A DNA stretch of 64,000 nt, from assembly GCA_018242445.1 (NCBI GenBank), contig JAFEBW010000028.1, forward strand, positions 1 to 64,000, in the 5' to 3' direction. The notes under the pieces are model-generated. The model saw nothing but the letters and a program-made list of their open reading frames with translations, searched no databases and was not told the origin of the DNA. A program made the position numbers and the translations under genes. Below, one piece after another: positions 49,466 through 59,060 of the stretch. This stretch comes from Pseudomonadota bacterium (GTDB taxonomy: Bacteria > Pseudomonadota > Gammaproteobacteria > Xanthomonadales > Xanthomonadaceae). The first letter of the stretch is position 1. The number at the start of each line of letters is the position of its first letter.

Positions 49466-51517
49466 TCACTCCTCCTCGTGCCTTGGCTTGTAGGCATCGA
49501 TCAGTTGCTTCTGCACGCTGGCCGGCACCGGCTCGTAATGGCTGAAGTCGAGGGTGTAGCGGCCGCGCCCGCCGGTCATGCCCTTGAGTTCGGCGGCGTA
49601 GCCTTCCAGTTCCGACAGTGGCATCTGCGCCTTGATGAGGATTTCGCCGGAGCCATGGCTGTCGGTGCCGTTGATGCGTGCGCGTTTGCCGGACAGCCCG
49701 CCGGTGATGTCGCCCATGTGCTGCTCGGGCGCGGCCACCTCCACCACCACGATGGGTTCGAGCACCTGCGGGCCGGCCTTGGCGATGGCGTCGAGAAAGG
49801 CCTTCTTGCCGGCCGACACGAAGGCGACTTCCTTGGAGTCCACGGTGTGGTATTTGCCGTCATAGACGACCACGCGCACGTCCTGCAGCGGGTAGCCCGC
49901 CACCGCGCCGCCCTCGAGCACCATGCGCACGCCTTTTTCCACCGCCGGGATGAACTGGCCGGGGATGGTGCCGCCCTTGACCTCGTCGCGGAACTCGAAA
50001 CCCGATCCGCGCGGCAGCGGTTCGATGCGCAGGAACACTTCGCCGAATTGCCCGGCGCCGCCGGTCTGCTTCTTGTGCCGGTGGTGGCCCTCGGCCTTGA
50101 AGGAAATCGTCTCGCGGTAGGCGATGCGCGGTGGGTGGGATGTCACCTCCACGCCGTAGCGCGCCTTCATGCGCTCGAGCATCACCCGCAGGTGCAGTTC
50201 GCCGAGGCCGCGGATCACGGTCTCGTTCATTTCCTTGTTGTGCTCGACGTGGAAGCAGGGATCCTCCTCGGCGAGCTTGTGCAGGGCCGTCGAGAGTTTT
50301 TGTTCCTGCCCACGGGTGGCCGCCTGGATCGCCAGTCCGAACATCGGATGCGGGAAGGCATGGGCTTTCAGGTGGATCTGATCCTCGTCGTGCGAATCGT
50401 GCAGCACCGCATCGAAGTGGATCTCCTCGACCTTGGCCACCGCGACGATGTCGCCGGGGATGGCGTGCTCGATCTCGACGTGATCCTTGCCCTTGAGCTT
50501 GAACAGGTGGCCGACCTTGAACGGCTTGCGGCCATCGTCGATGAACAACTGGCTGTCGCGGCGGATGGTGCCCTGGTACACGCGCAGCACCGAGAGCTTG
50601 CCGACGAAGGGGTCGTTGACGATCTTGAACACGTCGGCGATGACGTGCCTGGCCGGATCGGGCTCGGCGACGATGGCTTGCGCGTCGTCGCCCGTACCCT
50701 TGACGAAGGCCGGCGGATTGGCTTCACCCGGGTGCGGCAACAACTTCGCGGCGATGTCGAGCAGGGCTTTCACGCCCGCACCCGTGCGCGCGGAGGTGAA
50801 ACAGATCGGCACCAGATGCCCGTCGCGCAGGCACTGCTCGAAGGCATCGTGCAGTTCCTGCGGGCCGAGGCCTTCCTCGCCGAGGTCGAGGTAGTGGTCC
50901 ATCACCGTCTCGTTGATCTCCACCACCTGATCGAGAATCTTCTGGTGCCACTCGCCCACCGGGCCGAGGTCGGAATCGCCGCCGGGGTTGAAGAAGCAAT
51001 CCACCGTATCCTTGCCGCCGTTCGCCGGCAGGTTGATCGGCAGGCAGATGTTGCCGAAGGCCTCGCGCAGGGCGTCGATGACCGCGCCGGGATCCGCGCC
51101 CTCGGCATCGATGCGGTTGACGACCAGCATGCGCGAGCGCCCGCGCTGGACAGCCTGTTCCATCATGCGGCGGGTGGTGTGCTCCACCCCGGTGGCGGCA
51201 TTGACCACGATCGCGCAGGTCTCCACCGCGTCGAGCGCCGAGAACGAAGCGCCGCGGAAATCGCGGTAGCCGGGGGTGTCGATCAGGTTGATGTGGACAT
51301 CGCCGTGTTCGATGGAAGCGATCGCCGAATTGATCGAGTGCTGGCGCTCGCGCTCCATCGGATCGAAGTCGGATACCGTGGTGCCGCGCTCGATGCTGCC
51401 TGCCGCCTGGATCACGCCGCCGGCATGCAGCAGGGCTTCGAACAGGGTGGTCTTGCCGGCGCCGTTGTGGCCCACGAGGGCGAGGTTGCGGATTTGCGGG
51501 GTGGCATGGGCGGGCAT
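49466..51517 (-). CDS. Elongation factor G paralogue (EF-G-like GTPase)
   Basis: 683 residues from the ATG at 51517, which follows GGAG. All five EF-G domains are present, but GTPase motifs differ from canonical EF-G: the P-loop is GHNGAGKTT, switch II is DTPGYRDF with Tyr84 where translocating EF-G has the catalytic His, and G4 is NRID. Domain IV carries TGGAGQFGEVFLRIEPL. This pattern is that of EF-G-like paralogues rather than the main factor, which is usually in the str operon. The function may be in recycling or stress, not established. Confidence 0.88.
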   Translation of the reverse strand: MPAHATPQIRNLALVGHNGAGKTTLFEALLHAGGVIQAAGSIERGTTVSDFDPMERERQHSINSAIASIEHGDVHINLIDTPGYRDFRGASFSALDAVETCAIVVNAATGVEHTTRRMMEQAVQRGRSRMLVVNRIDAEGADPGAVIDALREAFGNICLPINLPANGGKDTVDCFFNPGGDSDLGPVGEWHQKILDQVVEINETVMDHYLDLGEEGLGPQELHDAFEQCLRDGHLVPICFTSARTGAGVKALLDIAAKLLPHPGEANPPAFVKGTGDDAQAIVAEPDPARHVIADVFKIVNDPFVGKLSVLRVYQGTIRRDSQLFIDDGRKPFKVGHLFKLKGKDHVEIEHAIPGDIVAVAKVEEIHFDAVLHDSHDEDQIHLKAHAFPHPMFGLAIQAATRGQEQKLSTALHKLAEEDPCFHVEHNKEMNETVIRGLGELHLRVMLERMKARYGVEVTSHPPRIAYRETISFKAEGHHRHKKQTGGAGQFGEVFLRIEPLPRGSGFEFRDEVKGGTIPGQFIPAVEKGVRMVLEGGAVAGYPLQDVRVVVYDGKYHTVDSKEVAFVSAGKKAFLDAIAKAGPQVLEPIVVVEVAAPEQHMGDITGGLSGKRARINGTDSHGSGEILIKAQMPLSELEGYAAELKGMTGGRGRYTLDFSHYEPVPASVQKQLIDAYKPRHEEE

Positions 51518-51719
51518 GGGGGTACTCCGATCGAAGAAGGCGGGGGCGTTGCGGGTGGCGTCGAATCGCCCCAAGCATACGCCGCGCCCGGCGTGGCAGG
51601 CGATGCGCCTTGAGATCATGCCGAATCCGCATGGGCGGCATTCGGCACGTATCCATTTCCATCGCTTATCATGCGAGGTTCTTCGCATCATCAGCGCAAG
51701 TTTTCACCGCAGGCTTCCC

Positions 51720-54464
51720 ATGTCTTTCGTCGTTGCTTCGGCGGGCGCCGGCCAGCACCCGGCCGCGCCGCGCTTCATCGTGCTCAAGTTCGGCGGCACC
51801 AGCGTGTCCGCGCGTGCGCGCTGGGACACCATCGGTGCGTTGATGCGCGAGCGCGCCGCGCGCGAGGATGCGCGCGTGCTCACCGTGGTGTCGGCGCTGT
51901 CGGGCATCACCAATGCCTTGCAGGCGCTGATCGACGCGCATGCCGATCCGGCGGCGCGGACGCAACGCGCCGACGCCATCGCGCGCCGGCATCGCGAGTT
52001 CGCTGTCGAATTGGAACTGGATGCCGAAGCCGTGCTCGGCGAGCGCCTGCGCGTGCTCGATGAGTTGGCCCGCGATGCGCGCGCCGCGGGCGCCGACCTG
52101 GACTGGCAGGCGCAGGTGCTGGCGCAGGGCGAATTGCTATCGTCCACCCTTGGCGCTGCCTATCTGAAATCGCAGGGGTGTGATGTCGAATGGTTCGACG
52201 CACGCGATGGCTTGCGTGCGCTGGCCTTGCCGAACCAGAACGCGTGGGCGAAACGCCTGTCGGTGTCCTGCGAGTCGGCGCCCGATGCCAATCTGCGCAC
52301 GCGGATGGGGCAGGGTGCGCGGCTGCGCATCACCCAGGGCTTCATCGCCCGGCACGGCGATGGTGGCACCGCGATCCTCGGGCGTGGCGGCTCGGATACC
52401 TCGGCGGCGTATTTCGGCGTGCTGCTTGGCGCGCTGCGGGTGGAAATCTGGACCGACGTGCCGGGCATGTTCAGCGCCAATCCGCGGCAGGTTCCGGATG
52501 CGCGATTGCTGTCGCGGCTGGACTACGCCGAGGCGCAGGAAATCGCCACCACCGGCGCCAAGGTGCTGCACCCGCGCAGCATCCATCCCTGCCGCGATGC
52601 CGGGGTGCCGATCCGCATCCTCGACACCGCCAATCCGACGATGGCCGGTACCGCGATCGAACGCAGCGCGGCGACGGTGCCGGGGGTGAAGGCGATCAGT
52701 TCGCGGCGCGGCATCGTGCTGGTGTCGATGGAAACCATCGGCATGTGGCAGCAGGTCGGCTTCCTCGCCGATACCTTCGAGCACTTCAAGCGCCACGGCC
52801 TGTCGGTGGACTTGATCGGTTCCTCGGAGGCCAACGTCACCGTGTCGCTGGACCCGAGCGACAACCTCGTCAACTCCGACGTGCTCGATGCGCTGTGCGC
52901 CGATCTTGCGCAGGTGTGCCGGGTGAAGGTGATCGCGCCTTGCGCTGCCATCACCCTCGTCGGGCGCGGCATGCGCTCGCTGCTGCACAAGCTGGGCGAG
53001 GTGTGGGCGGAGTTCGGGCGCGAGCGCGTGCACCTGATCTCGCAATCCTCCAACGACCTCAACCTCACCTTCGTGGTGGACGAGTCCTTGCTCGACGACG
53101 ATGGCCCGCAGGGAACCATGGCGCGCCTGCATGCCTTGCTGATCGCATCCGGCGCGATGCCGGTGGATGAAACGGCCGTGTTCGGGACGAGCTGGCGCGC
53201 CTTGCAGGGCCAGCGCCGCGAACGCGCGCCGTCGTGGTGGCGCGGGCGACGGGATGCGTTGCTCGCGCAAGCAGCGAACGGCACGCCGCGCTACGTCTAC
53301 CATCTGGCGAGCGTGCGCGACCGCGCACGCGTGCTGGCGGCATTGCCGGCGATCGATCGGCGCTTCTATGCGCTCAAGGCCAATTCGTATCCGGCGATTT
53401 TGCGTGCGCTGGAAGCCGAAGGTTATGGCTTCGAATGCGTCTCCGGCGGCGAGCTGGATCAGCTGTTCGCGGTACTGCCGGCGCTGGCAGCCGCGCGCGT
53501 CCTGTTCACCCCGAGCTTCGCGGCACGCGATGAATACGCGCAGGCCCTGCGGCGCGGCGCACGCGTCACCCTCGACAGCACTTTTCCATTGAATCAGTGG
53601 CCAGACCTGTTCGCCGGACGCGACATCATCCTGCGCATCGATCCGGGCTTCGGCCACGGCCACCACGAGAAGGTGCGCACCGGCGGCAAGGGCGCGAAGT
53701 TCGGCCTCGACGCGCGAGCGTTGCCGGAGTTTCTCGATGCCGCGCGCGCCTGCCGTGCGCGCATCGTCGGATTGCACGCGCACATCGGCAGCGGCATCGC
53801 CGAGGTCGAGCACTGGGCGCAGGTGTATGCACGGCTGGCGGCGATCGCCGATGGCATCGGCACGGTCGCATCGATCGATGTGGGCGGCGGGCTGGGTATC
53901 GCCTACGAACCCGATGCCGAGCCCTTCGATCTGGCCGCCTATGGCGCCGCGCTGGCGCGGGTGAAATCGGCGTGCCCGCACTACGAATTGTGGGTGGAAC
54001 CGGGGCGCTGGCTGGTGGCCGAATGCGGCGTGCTGCTGGCGCGGGTGACGCAGGTGATCGAAAAGGCCGGCGTGCGGCGCGTGGGCGTGGATGCGGGCAT
54101 GCACACCCTGCTACGGCCGGCGCTGTACGGATCCTTCCATCACGTCGTCAACCTGTCGCGACTCGGTGACGTCGACACCGCGGCCTTCGACGTGGTCGGG
54201 CCGATCTGCGAGAGCGGCGACGTGCTCGCGCGGCGTCGTGCATTGCCGTTGGCGACCCGTGAAGGCGATGTGATGTTGATAGCCGATTCTGGCGCTTACG
54301 GGGCGGTGATGGCATCGAACTACAACCTGCGCGGTCTGCCGGCGGAAAGCGTGCTCGATGGGGACGAGTTCGCCGGGAGCGGGCCGGTCGAAACGGAGCG
54401 CGCTGAAGCGAAGGGGAACGAGGTCGTGAATTCCGAAAGCGAGCGTGCGGGAGGCGTGGCATGA
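51720..54464 (+). CDS. lysAC: Bifunctional aspartate kinase / diaminopimelate decarboxylase
   Basis: 914 residues. The N-terminal kinase (to about residue 480) has LKFGGTSVSARARWD, then LGRGGSDTSAAYFG and ACT-type regulatory segments (LVSMETIGMWQQVGF, RVKVIAPCAAITLVG). The C-terminal decarboxylase begins near 525; the PLP lysine is K553 in YALKANSYP, followed by GFECVSGGELDQL, HEKVRTGGKGAKFGLD, DVGGGLGIAY and GPICESGDVLA. The fusion joins the first and last steps of the lysine pathway and is known from Xanthomonas and relatives. Its stop overlaps the murL start by four bases. Confidence 0.95.
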   Translation: MSFVVASAGAGQHPAAPRFIVLKFGGTSVSARARWDTIGALMRERAAREDARVLTVVSALSGITNALQALIDAHADPAARTQRADAIARRHREFAVELELDAEAVLGERLRVLDELARDARAAGADLDWQAQVLAQGELLSSTLGAAYLKSQGCDVEWFDARDGLRALALPNQNAWAKRLSVSCESAPDANLRTRMGQGARLRITQGFIARHGDGGTAILGRGGSDTSAAYFGVLLGALRVEIWTDVPGMFSANPRQVPDARLLSRLDYAEAQEIATTGAKVLHPRSIHPCRDAGVPIRILDTANPTMAGTAIERSAATVPGVKAISSRRGIVLVSMETIGMWQQVGFLADTFEHFKRHGLSVDLIGSSEANVTVSLDPSDNLVNSDVLDALCADLAQVCRVKVIAPCAAITLVGRGMRSLLHKLGEVWAEFGRERVHLISQSSNDLNLTFVVDESLLDDDGPQGTMARLHALLIASGAMPVDETAVFGTSWRALQGQRRERAPSWWRGRRDALLAQAANGTPRYVYHLASVRDRARVLAALPAIDRRFYALKANSYPAILRALEAEGYGFECVSGGELDQLFAVLPALAAARVLFTPSFAARDEYAQALRRGARVTLDSTFPLNQWPDLFAGRDIILRIDPGFGHGHHEKVRTGGKGAKFGLDARALPEFLDAARACRARIVGLHAHIGSGIAEVEHWAQVYARLAAIADGIGTVASIDVGGGLGIAYEPDAEPFDLAAYGAALARVKSACPHYELWVEPGRWLVAECGVLLARVTQVIEKAGVRRVGVDAGMHTLLRPALYGSFHHVVNLSRLGDVDTAAFDVVGPICESGDVLARRRALPLATREGDVMLIADSGAYGAVMASNYNLRGLPAESVLDGDEFAGSGPVETERAEAKGNEVVNSESERAGGVA

Positions 54465-55894
54465 GCACGTTCCAGCGCGATGCCATCTCCACGTTCCGTT
54501 TCGTGCGTTGCTCGTTCGACTCCGCAACCGGCGTGGCGCGGCTGGTCTATGCCTTCGACGACGGCGAGGAGCTGGTCGAGACGATCGCGATCCCCGGCGC
54601 ACCGTTCGCGCTCGACGCGCAGCGCGCCGCCACGGTGGAGCGCGCTCTGCGGTTGCTGCACCTGATCGCCGGGGTGAGCTACTACAAGGCCGCCGTACCA
54701 GGTGGAATTCGCATCGATTCGTATGCCATCGATGCGGCGACGGCGCGCTTGCTGGAGTCGATCTACGAAAACGGGCTGGGCGAGTTCGCGTATCGCAATG
54801 GGATCGATCTGCGCGGGCGGATCAGGTTTCCGGCTGTTCACCCTTCTCCCAACGGGAGAAGGGCAGGGGATGAGGGGAGGGGTTACGATGGCACATCGGC
54901 TGCCGACCCCTCACCCCAACCCCTCTCCCGTAGGGAGAGGGGCTTGCAAGCACTCACCGCGATCGGCGGCGGCAAGGATTCGCTGGTCAGCATCGAAGCC
55001 CTGCGCGCGCTGGGCGTCGAACAGACGGCGACATGGATCGGCTCCTCGCCGCTGATCGCCGCCTGCGCGGCGCGCACCGGCTTGTCCACGCTCAACATCG
55101 GTCGTCAGTTGGCATCGCAGTTGTTCGAGTACAACCGGCAAGGCGCGTACAACGGGCATATCCCGGTCACCGCGATCAATTCGGCGATCCTCGTGCTGGC
55201 CGCGCTGGTGCGCGGGTTCGACCACGTCGTGTTTTCCAACGAGCGCTCGGCCAGCTACGGCAGCGAAATCCGCGACACCACCGGCACCATCGTTGCGCAG
55301 GTCAATCACCAGTGGTCGAAAGGCTGGGCATTCGAGCGCGACTTCGGCGAATACGTGCACGCACACGTCGCTCCGGGCGTGCATTACTGCTCGTTGCTGC
55401 GGCCGTTGTCCGAACTCGCCGTCGCTCGTCAATTCGCGAAAACCGATCGCTACGACGCGCACTTTTCCAGTTGCAACCGCAATTTCCACATCCTCGGCGA
55501 GAGGCCGGCGAACCGCTGGTGCGGGCAGTGCCCGAAGTGCCACTTCGTGTTCCTCGCGCTGGCCCCGTTCATGCCCAAGCCGCGCCTGATGGCGATCTTC
55601 GGGCGCAACCTGCTGGACGATCCGACGCTCGCATCGGGGTTCGATGCCTTGATCGAATACCGCGACCACAAACCCTTCGAATGCGTCGGCGAAGGCCGCG
55701 AGGCGCGTGCGGCCTTCATCGCTCTCGCGCAACGCCCGGCTTGGCGCGAGGATGCGCTGGTGCGGCGCTTCGCCCGCGAGATCGCCCCGCAACTGGGCGA
55801 GGTACCACCGCTGGAGAGCCTGCTGGCGCCCACCGGCGAGCACCGCATTCCTGCCGACTTGTGGGAGCGTGTGCGTGCGCATTTCGCAGCTTGA
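54461..55894 (+). CDS. murL: UDP-MurNAc-L-Ala-L-Glu epimerase MurL, with in-frame REP pair
   Basis: 477 residues. MurL changes the L-Glu that MurD2 adds to D-Glu in the peptidoglycan precursor, a route described in Xanthomonas. The ATP-binding segment is [15 protein letters not shown], with [13 protein letters not shown] and a C-terminal cysteine cluster, [16 protein letters not shown]. About 34 residues (about 127-161, rich in Pro, Arg and Gly) are coded by an inserted pair of REP palindromes at 54841-54942, in frame, just before the ATP-binding motif. Without it the length would be about 443. The start overlaps the lysAC stop and murD2 begins inside its end. Confidence 0.88.
   Translation: MSTFQRDAISTFRFVRCSFDSATGVARLVYAFDDGEELVETIAIPGAPFALDAQRAATVERALRLLHLIAGVSYYKAAVPGGIRIDSYAIDAATARLLESIYENGLGEFAYRNGIDLRGRIRFPAVHPSPNGRRAGDEGRGYDGTSAADPSPQPLSRRERGLQALTAIGGGKDSLVSIEALRALGVEQTATWIGSSPLIAACAARTGLSTLNIGRQLASQLFEYNRQGAYNGHIPVTAINSAILVLAALVRGFDHVVFSNERSASYGSEIRDTTGTIVAQVNHQWSKGWAFERDFGEYVHAHVAPGVHYCSLLRPLSELAVARQFAKTDRYDAHFSSCNRNFHILGERPANRWCGQCPKCHFVFLALAPFMPKPRLMAIFGRNLLDDPTLASGFDALIEYRDHKPFECVGEGREARAAFIALAQRPAWREDALVRRFAREIAPQLGEVPPLESLLAPTGEHRIPADLWERVRAHFAA
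54841..54942. repeat. Inverted REP pair inserted in frame within murL
   Basis: Left palindrome 54841-54863 with its tail to about 54882; right tail from 54907 and palindrome 54920-54942. Tails face inward. The unit is 102 bases, exactly 34 codons, and adds no stop in the murL frame. Confidence 0.88.
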
Positions 55895-57263
55895 AGGCCG
55901 CCGAGTCGCCCTCTGGGGCTGGGGCCGCGAGGCGCGTGCTGCGTGGCGCGCGCTGCGTTCGCGCCTGCCCGATCTGGAACTGACCGCGATCGTTTCGGAG
56001 GCGGAAGCCAACGAAATCGCAGCGCTTGCCGATCCGTTGCTGCAAGCAGCGACGACCGCCGACGCCGATGCGCTGTCGAAGTTCGATGTCGTCGTGAAAT
56101 CCCCGGGCATCAGCCCGTATCGCAGCGAAGTCGAACAAGCCAAGGCGAACGGTACGGTGTTCACCTCGGGCACCGCGTTGTGGTTCGCCGAGCGGCCCGA
56201 TGCGCGCGTCATCGCCATCACCGGCACCAAGGGCAAGAGCACCACCACCGCGCTGATCGCACACTTGTTGCGCGCTGAAGGGCATCGCACAGCGCTCGCG
56301 GGCAACATCGGTTTGCCATTATTGGAGTTGCTGGAACCTCCGCTGGCACCGGAATGCTGGGCTATCGAACTGTCGAGCTACCAGACCCGCGATGTCGCCG
56401 CGTCGGGCGCGCGCCCGGACGTCGCGGTCGGCTTGAACGTCTATCCCGAACATCTGGATTGGCATGGTAGCCACGCACGCTATGTCGACGACAAACTCGC
56501 CCTGTTCACCCAGGCACGCCCGCGCATTGCGGTCTTGAACGCGCTCGACCCTGCGCTCGCCGCGCTGAATCTTCCGGAGAGCAGCGTGCACTGGTTCAAT
56601 GCAGAACAGGGCTGGCACCTGCGCGATGGATACGTGTGCCGTGGTGCGGATCGTGTGATCGAGGCGACAGCGGTTCCCTTGCCCGGCAGGCACAACGGCT
56701 GGAACCTCTGCGCCGCGCTGACGGCAATCGAAGTGCTCGGCATCGACACGCACTCGCTCGTCGCACATGTGCAGGATTTCGTGCCGCTTCCGCACCGGCT
56801 GCAAACACTCGGCATGCGTGACGGCATCGTTTTCGTCAACGATTCCATCAGCACCACGCCGCATGCAAGCATCGCCGCGCTCGATTGCCATGCCGGCGAA
56901 GCCGTCGCGATCATCGTCGGCGGCTTCGATCGCGGCATCGACTGGTCGCCGTTCGTCGAATGCATGCGCACAAGGCCGGTACGCGCCGTCGTCACGATGG
57001 GCCAGAATGGCCCGCGCATCCATGCCGCGCTGCAAGCGCTTGCCGAAACAGGCAGCCTGCAACTGCATGCTGCGCGCGACATGGACGATGCCGTCGGAAT
57101 CGCAAGAACTGCATTGCCGCAGGGCGGAACCGTCCTGCTCTCGCCCGGTGCGCCAAGTTTCGGCGCGTATGTCGATTACGCAGCGCGCGGCCGCGATTTT
57201 GCAACCAAAGCTGGTTTCGACCCCGATGCCATCAGCCGCATCCCCGGGCTTGGCGTCGCCTGA
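55875..57263 (+). CDS. murD2: UDP-MurNAc-L-alanine:L-glutamate ligase MurD2
   Basis: 462 residues from the GTG at 55875, preceded by GGGAG at seven bases; the longer frame upstream is antisense-like sequence inside murL. It is a Mur ligase: N-terminal Rossmann part [15 protein letters not shown] loop [36 protein letters not shown] and the C-terminal [18 protein letters not shown]. In Xanthomonas this enzyme adds L-Glu, not D-Glu, and works with MurL. It overlaps murL by 20 bases. Confidence 0.92.
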   Translation: MRISQLEGRRVALWGWGREARAAWRALRSRLPDLELTAIVSEAEANEIAALADPLLQAATTADADALSKFDVVVKSPGISPYRSEVEQAKANGTVFTSGTALWFAERPDARVIAITGTKGKSTTTALIAHLLRAEGHRTALAGNIGLPLLELLEPPLAPECWAIELSSYQTRDVAASGARPDVAVGLNVYPEHLDWHGSHARYVDDKLALFTQARPRIAVLNALDPALAALNLPESSVHWFNAEQGWHLRDGYVCRGADRVIEATAVPLPGRHNGWNLCAALTAIEVLGIDTHSLVAHVQDFVPLPHRLQTLGMRDGIVFVNDSISTTPHASIAALDCHAGEAVAIIVGGFDRGIDWSPFVECMRTRPVRAVVTMGQNGPRIHAALQALAETGSLQLHAARDMDDAVGIARTALPQGGTVLLSPGAPSFGAYVDYAARGRDFATKAGFDPDAISRIPGLGVA

Positions 57264-57285
57264 GGCAAGCCACTACCATCCGCGC

Positions 57286-58098
57286 ATGACCAAACGGATG
57301 CACCGACCGTTGAAGATGCCCAGGGCGCTGCACGCCATCGTCCATCGTCTCCGCCATCACGACTGGTTCACCGTGATTGTCGAAGTGTTGATCGTGTTCG
57401 TCGGCGTCTATTTCGGCTTGCAGGTCAGCAACTGGAACCAGGAGCGGCAGGACACCGCGCGCGGTCGGGACTACCTGCAACGCTTCCACGTCGAATTGGG
57501 GAAGGAAGCGGCGCTGCTCGACAACATGATCGATTTCGGCGGCCACGTCGGCGGTTACGGTGCCGTTGCAATCGCCTACGCCGAGAATGGGACGCTGTAC
57601 CAGAATTCGCCGTGGAAAACCTTGCTTGCGTACTATCAGGCCAGCCAGATTCAACCGTTTCGCCAGCCGGGCACGACTTTCGACGAACTGCGCTCGAGCG
57701 GTGAGTTGCGCCTGATCCGCGATGCCGGATTGCGCGCCCGCATTTCCGAGCACTACGACCAGGGCTCGGCCAGCCATGCGCTGGAAGTGCTGGGGGTGGT
57801 GCCCGCGTATCGCGAGCATGTGCGCGGCATGACGCCGTGGCCGATCCAGCAGTACATCTGGAATTCGTGCTACCGCATGGACAATGGGGTAACCCAGCAC
57901 CTGCTCGATTGCCCGCCGCCGGTCGGTGAGAGCGAAGCGCTGACCATCATCGATGCGTACCGCGCGAATGCCGTGTTGACCGAACAGTTGCGGTTCTGGA
58001 TGGCGACCCAATCGACCGGCGTGATGATCATGCGATCCATCAAGACCGATGCCCAGTCCATCGACGCGGATGTGCAGAAGGCGCTGGCCCATCCGTAA
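57286..58098 (+). CDS. Membrane-anchored hypothetical protein (DUF6090-like)
   Basis: 270 residues from the ATG at 57286 (an ATG at 57298 is possible). A basic N-terminus is followed by one membrane helix (about residues 29-47, VIVEVLIVFVGVYFGLQVSNW) and a helical soluble part that includes FDELRSSGELRLIRDAGLR, a motif common to this type of small membrane protein. No enzyme motif is seen. It begins 22 bases after murD2 and may be co-transcribed. Confidence 0.75.
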   Translation: MTKRMHRPLKMPRALHAIVHRLRHHDWFTVIVEVLIVFVGVYFGLQVSNWNQERQDTARGRDYLQRFHVELGKEAALLDNMIDFGGHVGGYGAVAIAYAENGTLYQNSPWKTLLAYYQASQIQPFRQPGTTFDELRSSGELRLIRDAGLRARISEHYDQGSASHALEVLGVVPAYREHVRGMTPWPIQQYIWNSCYRMDNGVTQHLLDCPPPVGESEALTIIDAYRANAVLTEQLRFWMATQSTGVMIMRSIKTDAQSIDADVQKALAHP

Positions 58099-58201
58099 AC
58101 GAACGTGGCTTCGCTTGTACGTACGCCACGCGCGGCATGCGCCTGCACGGTTTACACTCGTTCGTGTCGCGCCTATCGGCACCCTACGTGAGGAATGCGC
58201 C

Positions 58202-59011
58202 ATGCACGCTTCCAGCAAGTTCGCAACGACCCTCGCCGGAATCGCGATGGCCGTCTGGTTGTTTTCGATGCCCGCGCAGGCCGCGCCGCGCGCCGAAGCG
58301 GTGACGTGGAAGGACGGCAGCACCGAGCTTTCGGGCTACCTCGTCTGGGATGATGCGAGCAGTGCCAAGCGCCCGGGTCTGTTGATGGTGCCCAACTGGC
58401 ACGGCGTGAATGCCATCGCGGTGGCGAAGGCGAAGATGATCGCCGGCCACGACTACGTGATCCTGCTCGCCGACATGTACGGCAAGGGCGTGCACCCCGC
58501 CGACGATAAGGCGGCAGGGGAAGCGGTGAAACCTTTCTACGGCGATCGCAAGTTGATGGAACGCCGCGTCAACGCCGCCTGGAATGCGTTGCAGGCGAAC
58601 ACCGGCAAGGCACCGATCGATGCGGCGCGGCTGGGCGCGATTGGATTTTGTTTCGGCGGATCGGCGGTGCTCGATCTGGCGCGCAGCGGGGTCGCACCGG
58701 GACTGGGCATCGTCACCTTCCATGCAGGGCTGAATCCGGACGATCCGGCGAAAGCAAGAGCGATCAAGGCGCGCTTGCTGGTGATCAACGGCGCCAACGA
58801 TCGGGGTGCGTGGCCGGTGACCGACAAATTCTTCGCCGAGATGCGCGCCAGCGGAACCGACTGGCAATTCGTGAACATCGGCGGCGCGGTGCACTGCTTC
58901 ACCGAAACCGAAGAACGCGGGCCGGGCAACTGCATGTACGATGCGCAGGCGAGCCGGCGCGCGTACCGGATGATGCATGCGTTCTTCGACGAGGCGTTGG
59001 CGGCGAAATAG
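58202..59011 (+). CDS. Secreted dienelactone-hydrolase-family protein
   Basis: 269 residues from the ATG at 58202. A signal peptide ends AQA-A near residue 28. The alpha/beta-hydrolase has the nucleophile Cys in GFCFGG (near residue 148), with the triad Asp in NGANDRGAW and His in GAVHCF. This is the dienelactone hydrolase layout, which uses Cys instead of Ser. The periplasmic location and true substrate are not known; annotation as dienelactone hydrolase would be too specific. Confidence 0.85.
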   Translation: MHASSKFATTLAGIAMAVWLFSMPAQAAPRAEAVTWKDGSTELSGYLVWDDASSAKRPGLLMVPNWHGVNAIAVAKAKMIAGHDYVILLADMYGKGVHPADDKAAGEAVKPFYGDRKLMERRVNAAWNALQANTGKAPIDAARLGAIGFCFGGSAVLDLARSGVAPGLGIVTFHAGLNPDDPAKARAIKARLLVINGANDRGAWPVTDKFFAEMRASGTDWQFVNIGGAVHCFTETEERGPGNCMYDAQASRRAYRMMHAFFDEALAAK

Positions 59012-59060
59012 CGTGCCGTTTGCGCTGGGTTGTTGTCAGCGGCGATTCGGTCGCTGCGGA

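Noticed and set aside
52137-54104. 655-residue minus-strand open frame opposite lysAC
   Set aside because: Same kind of artefact; lysAC shows all kinase and decarboxylase motifs on the other strand.
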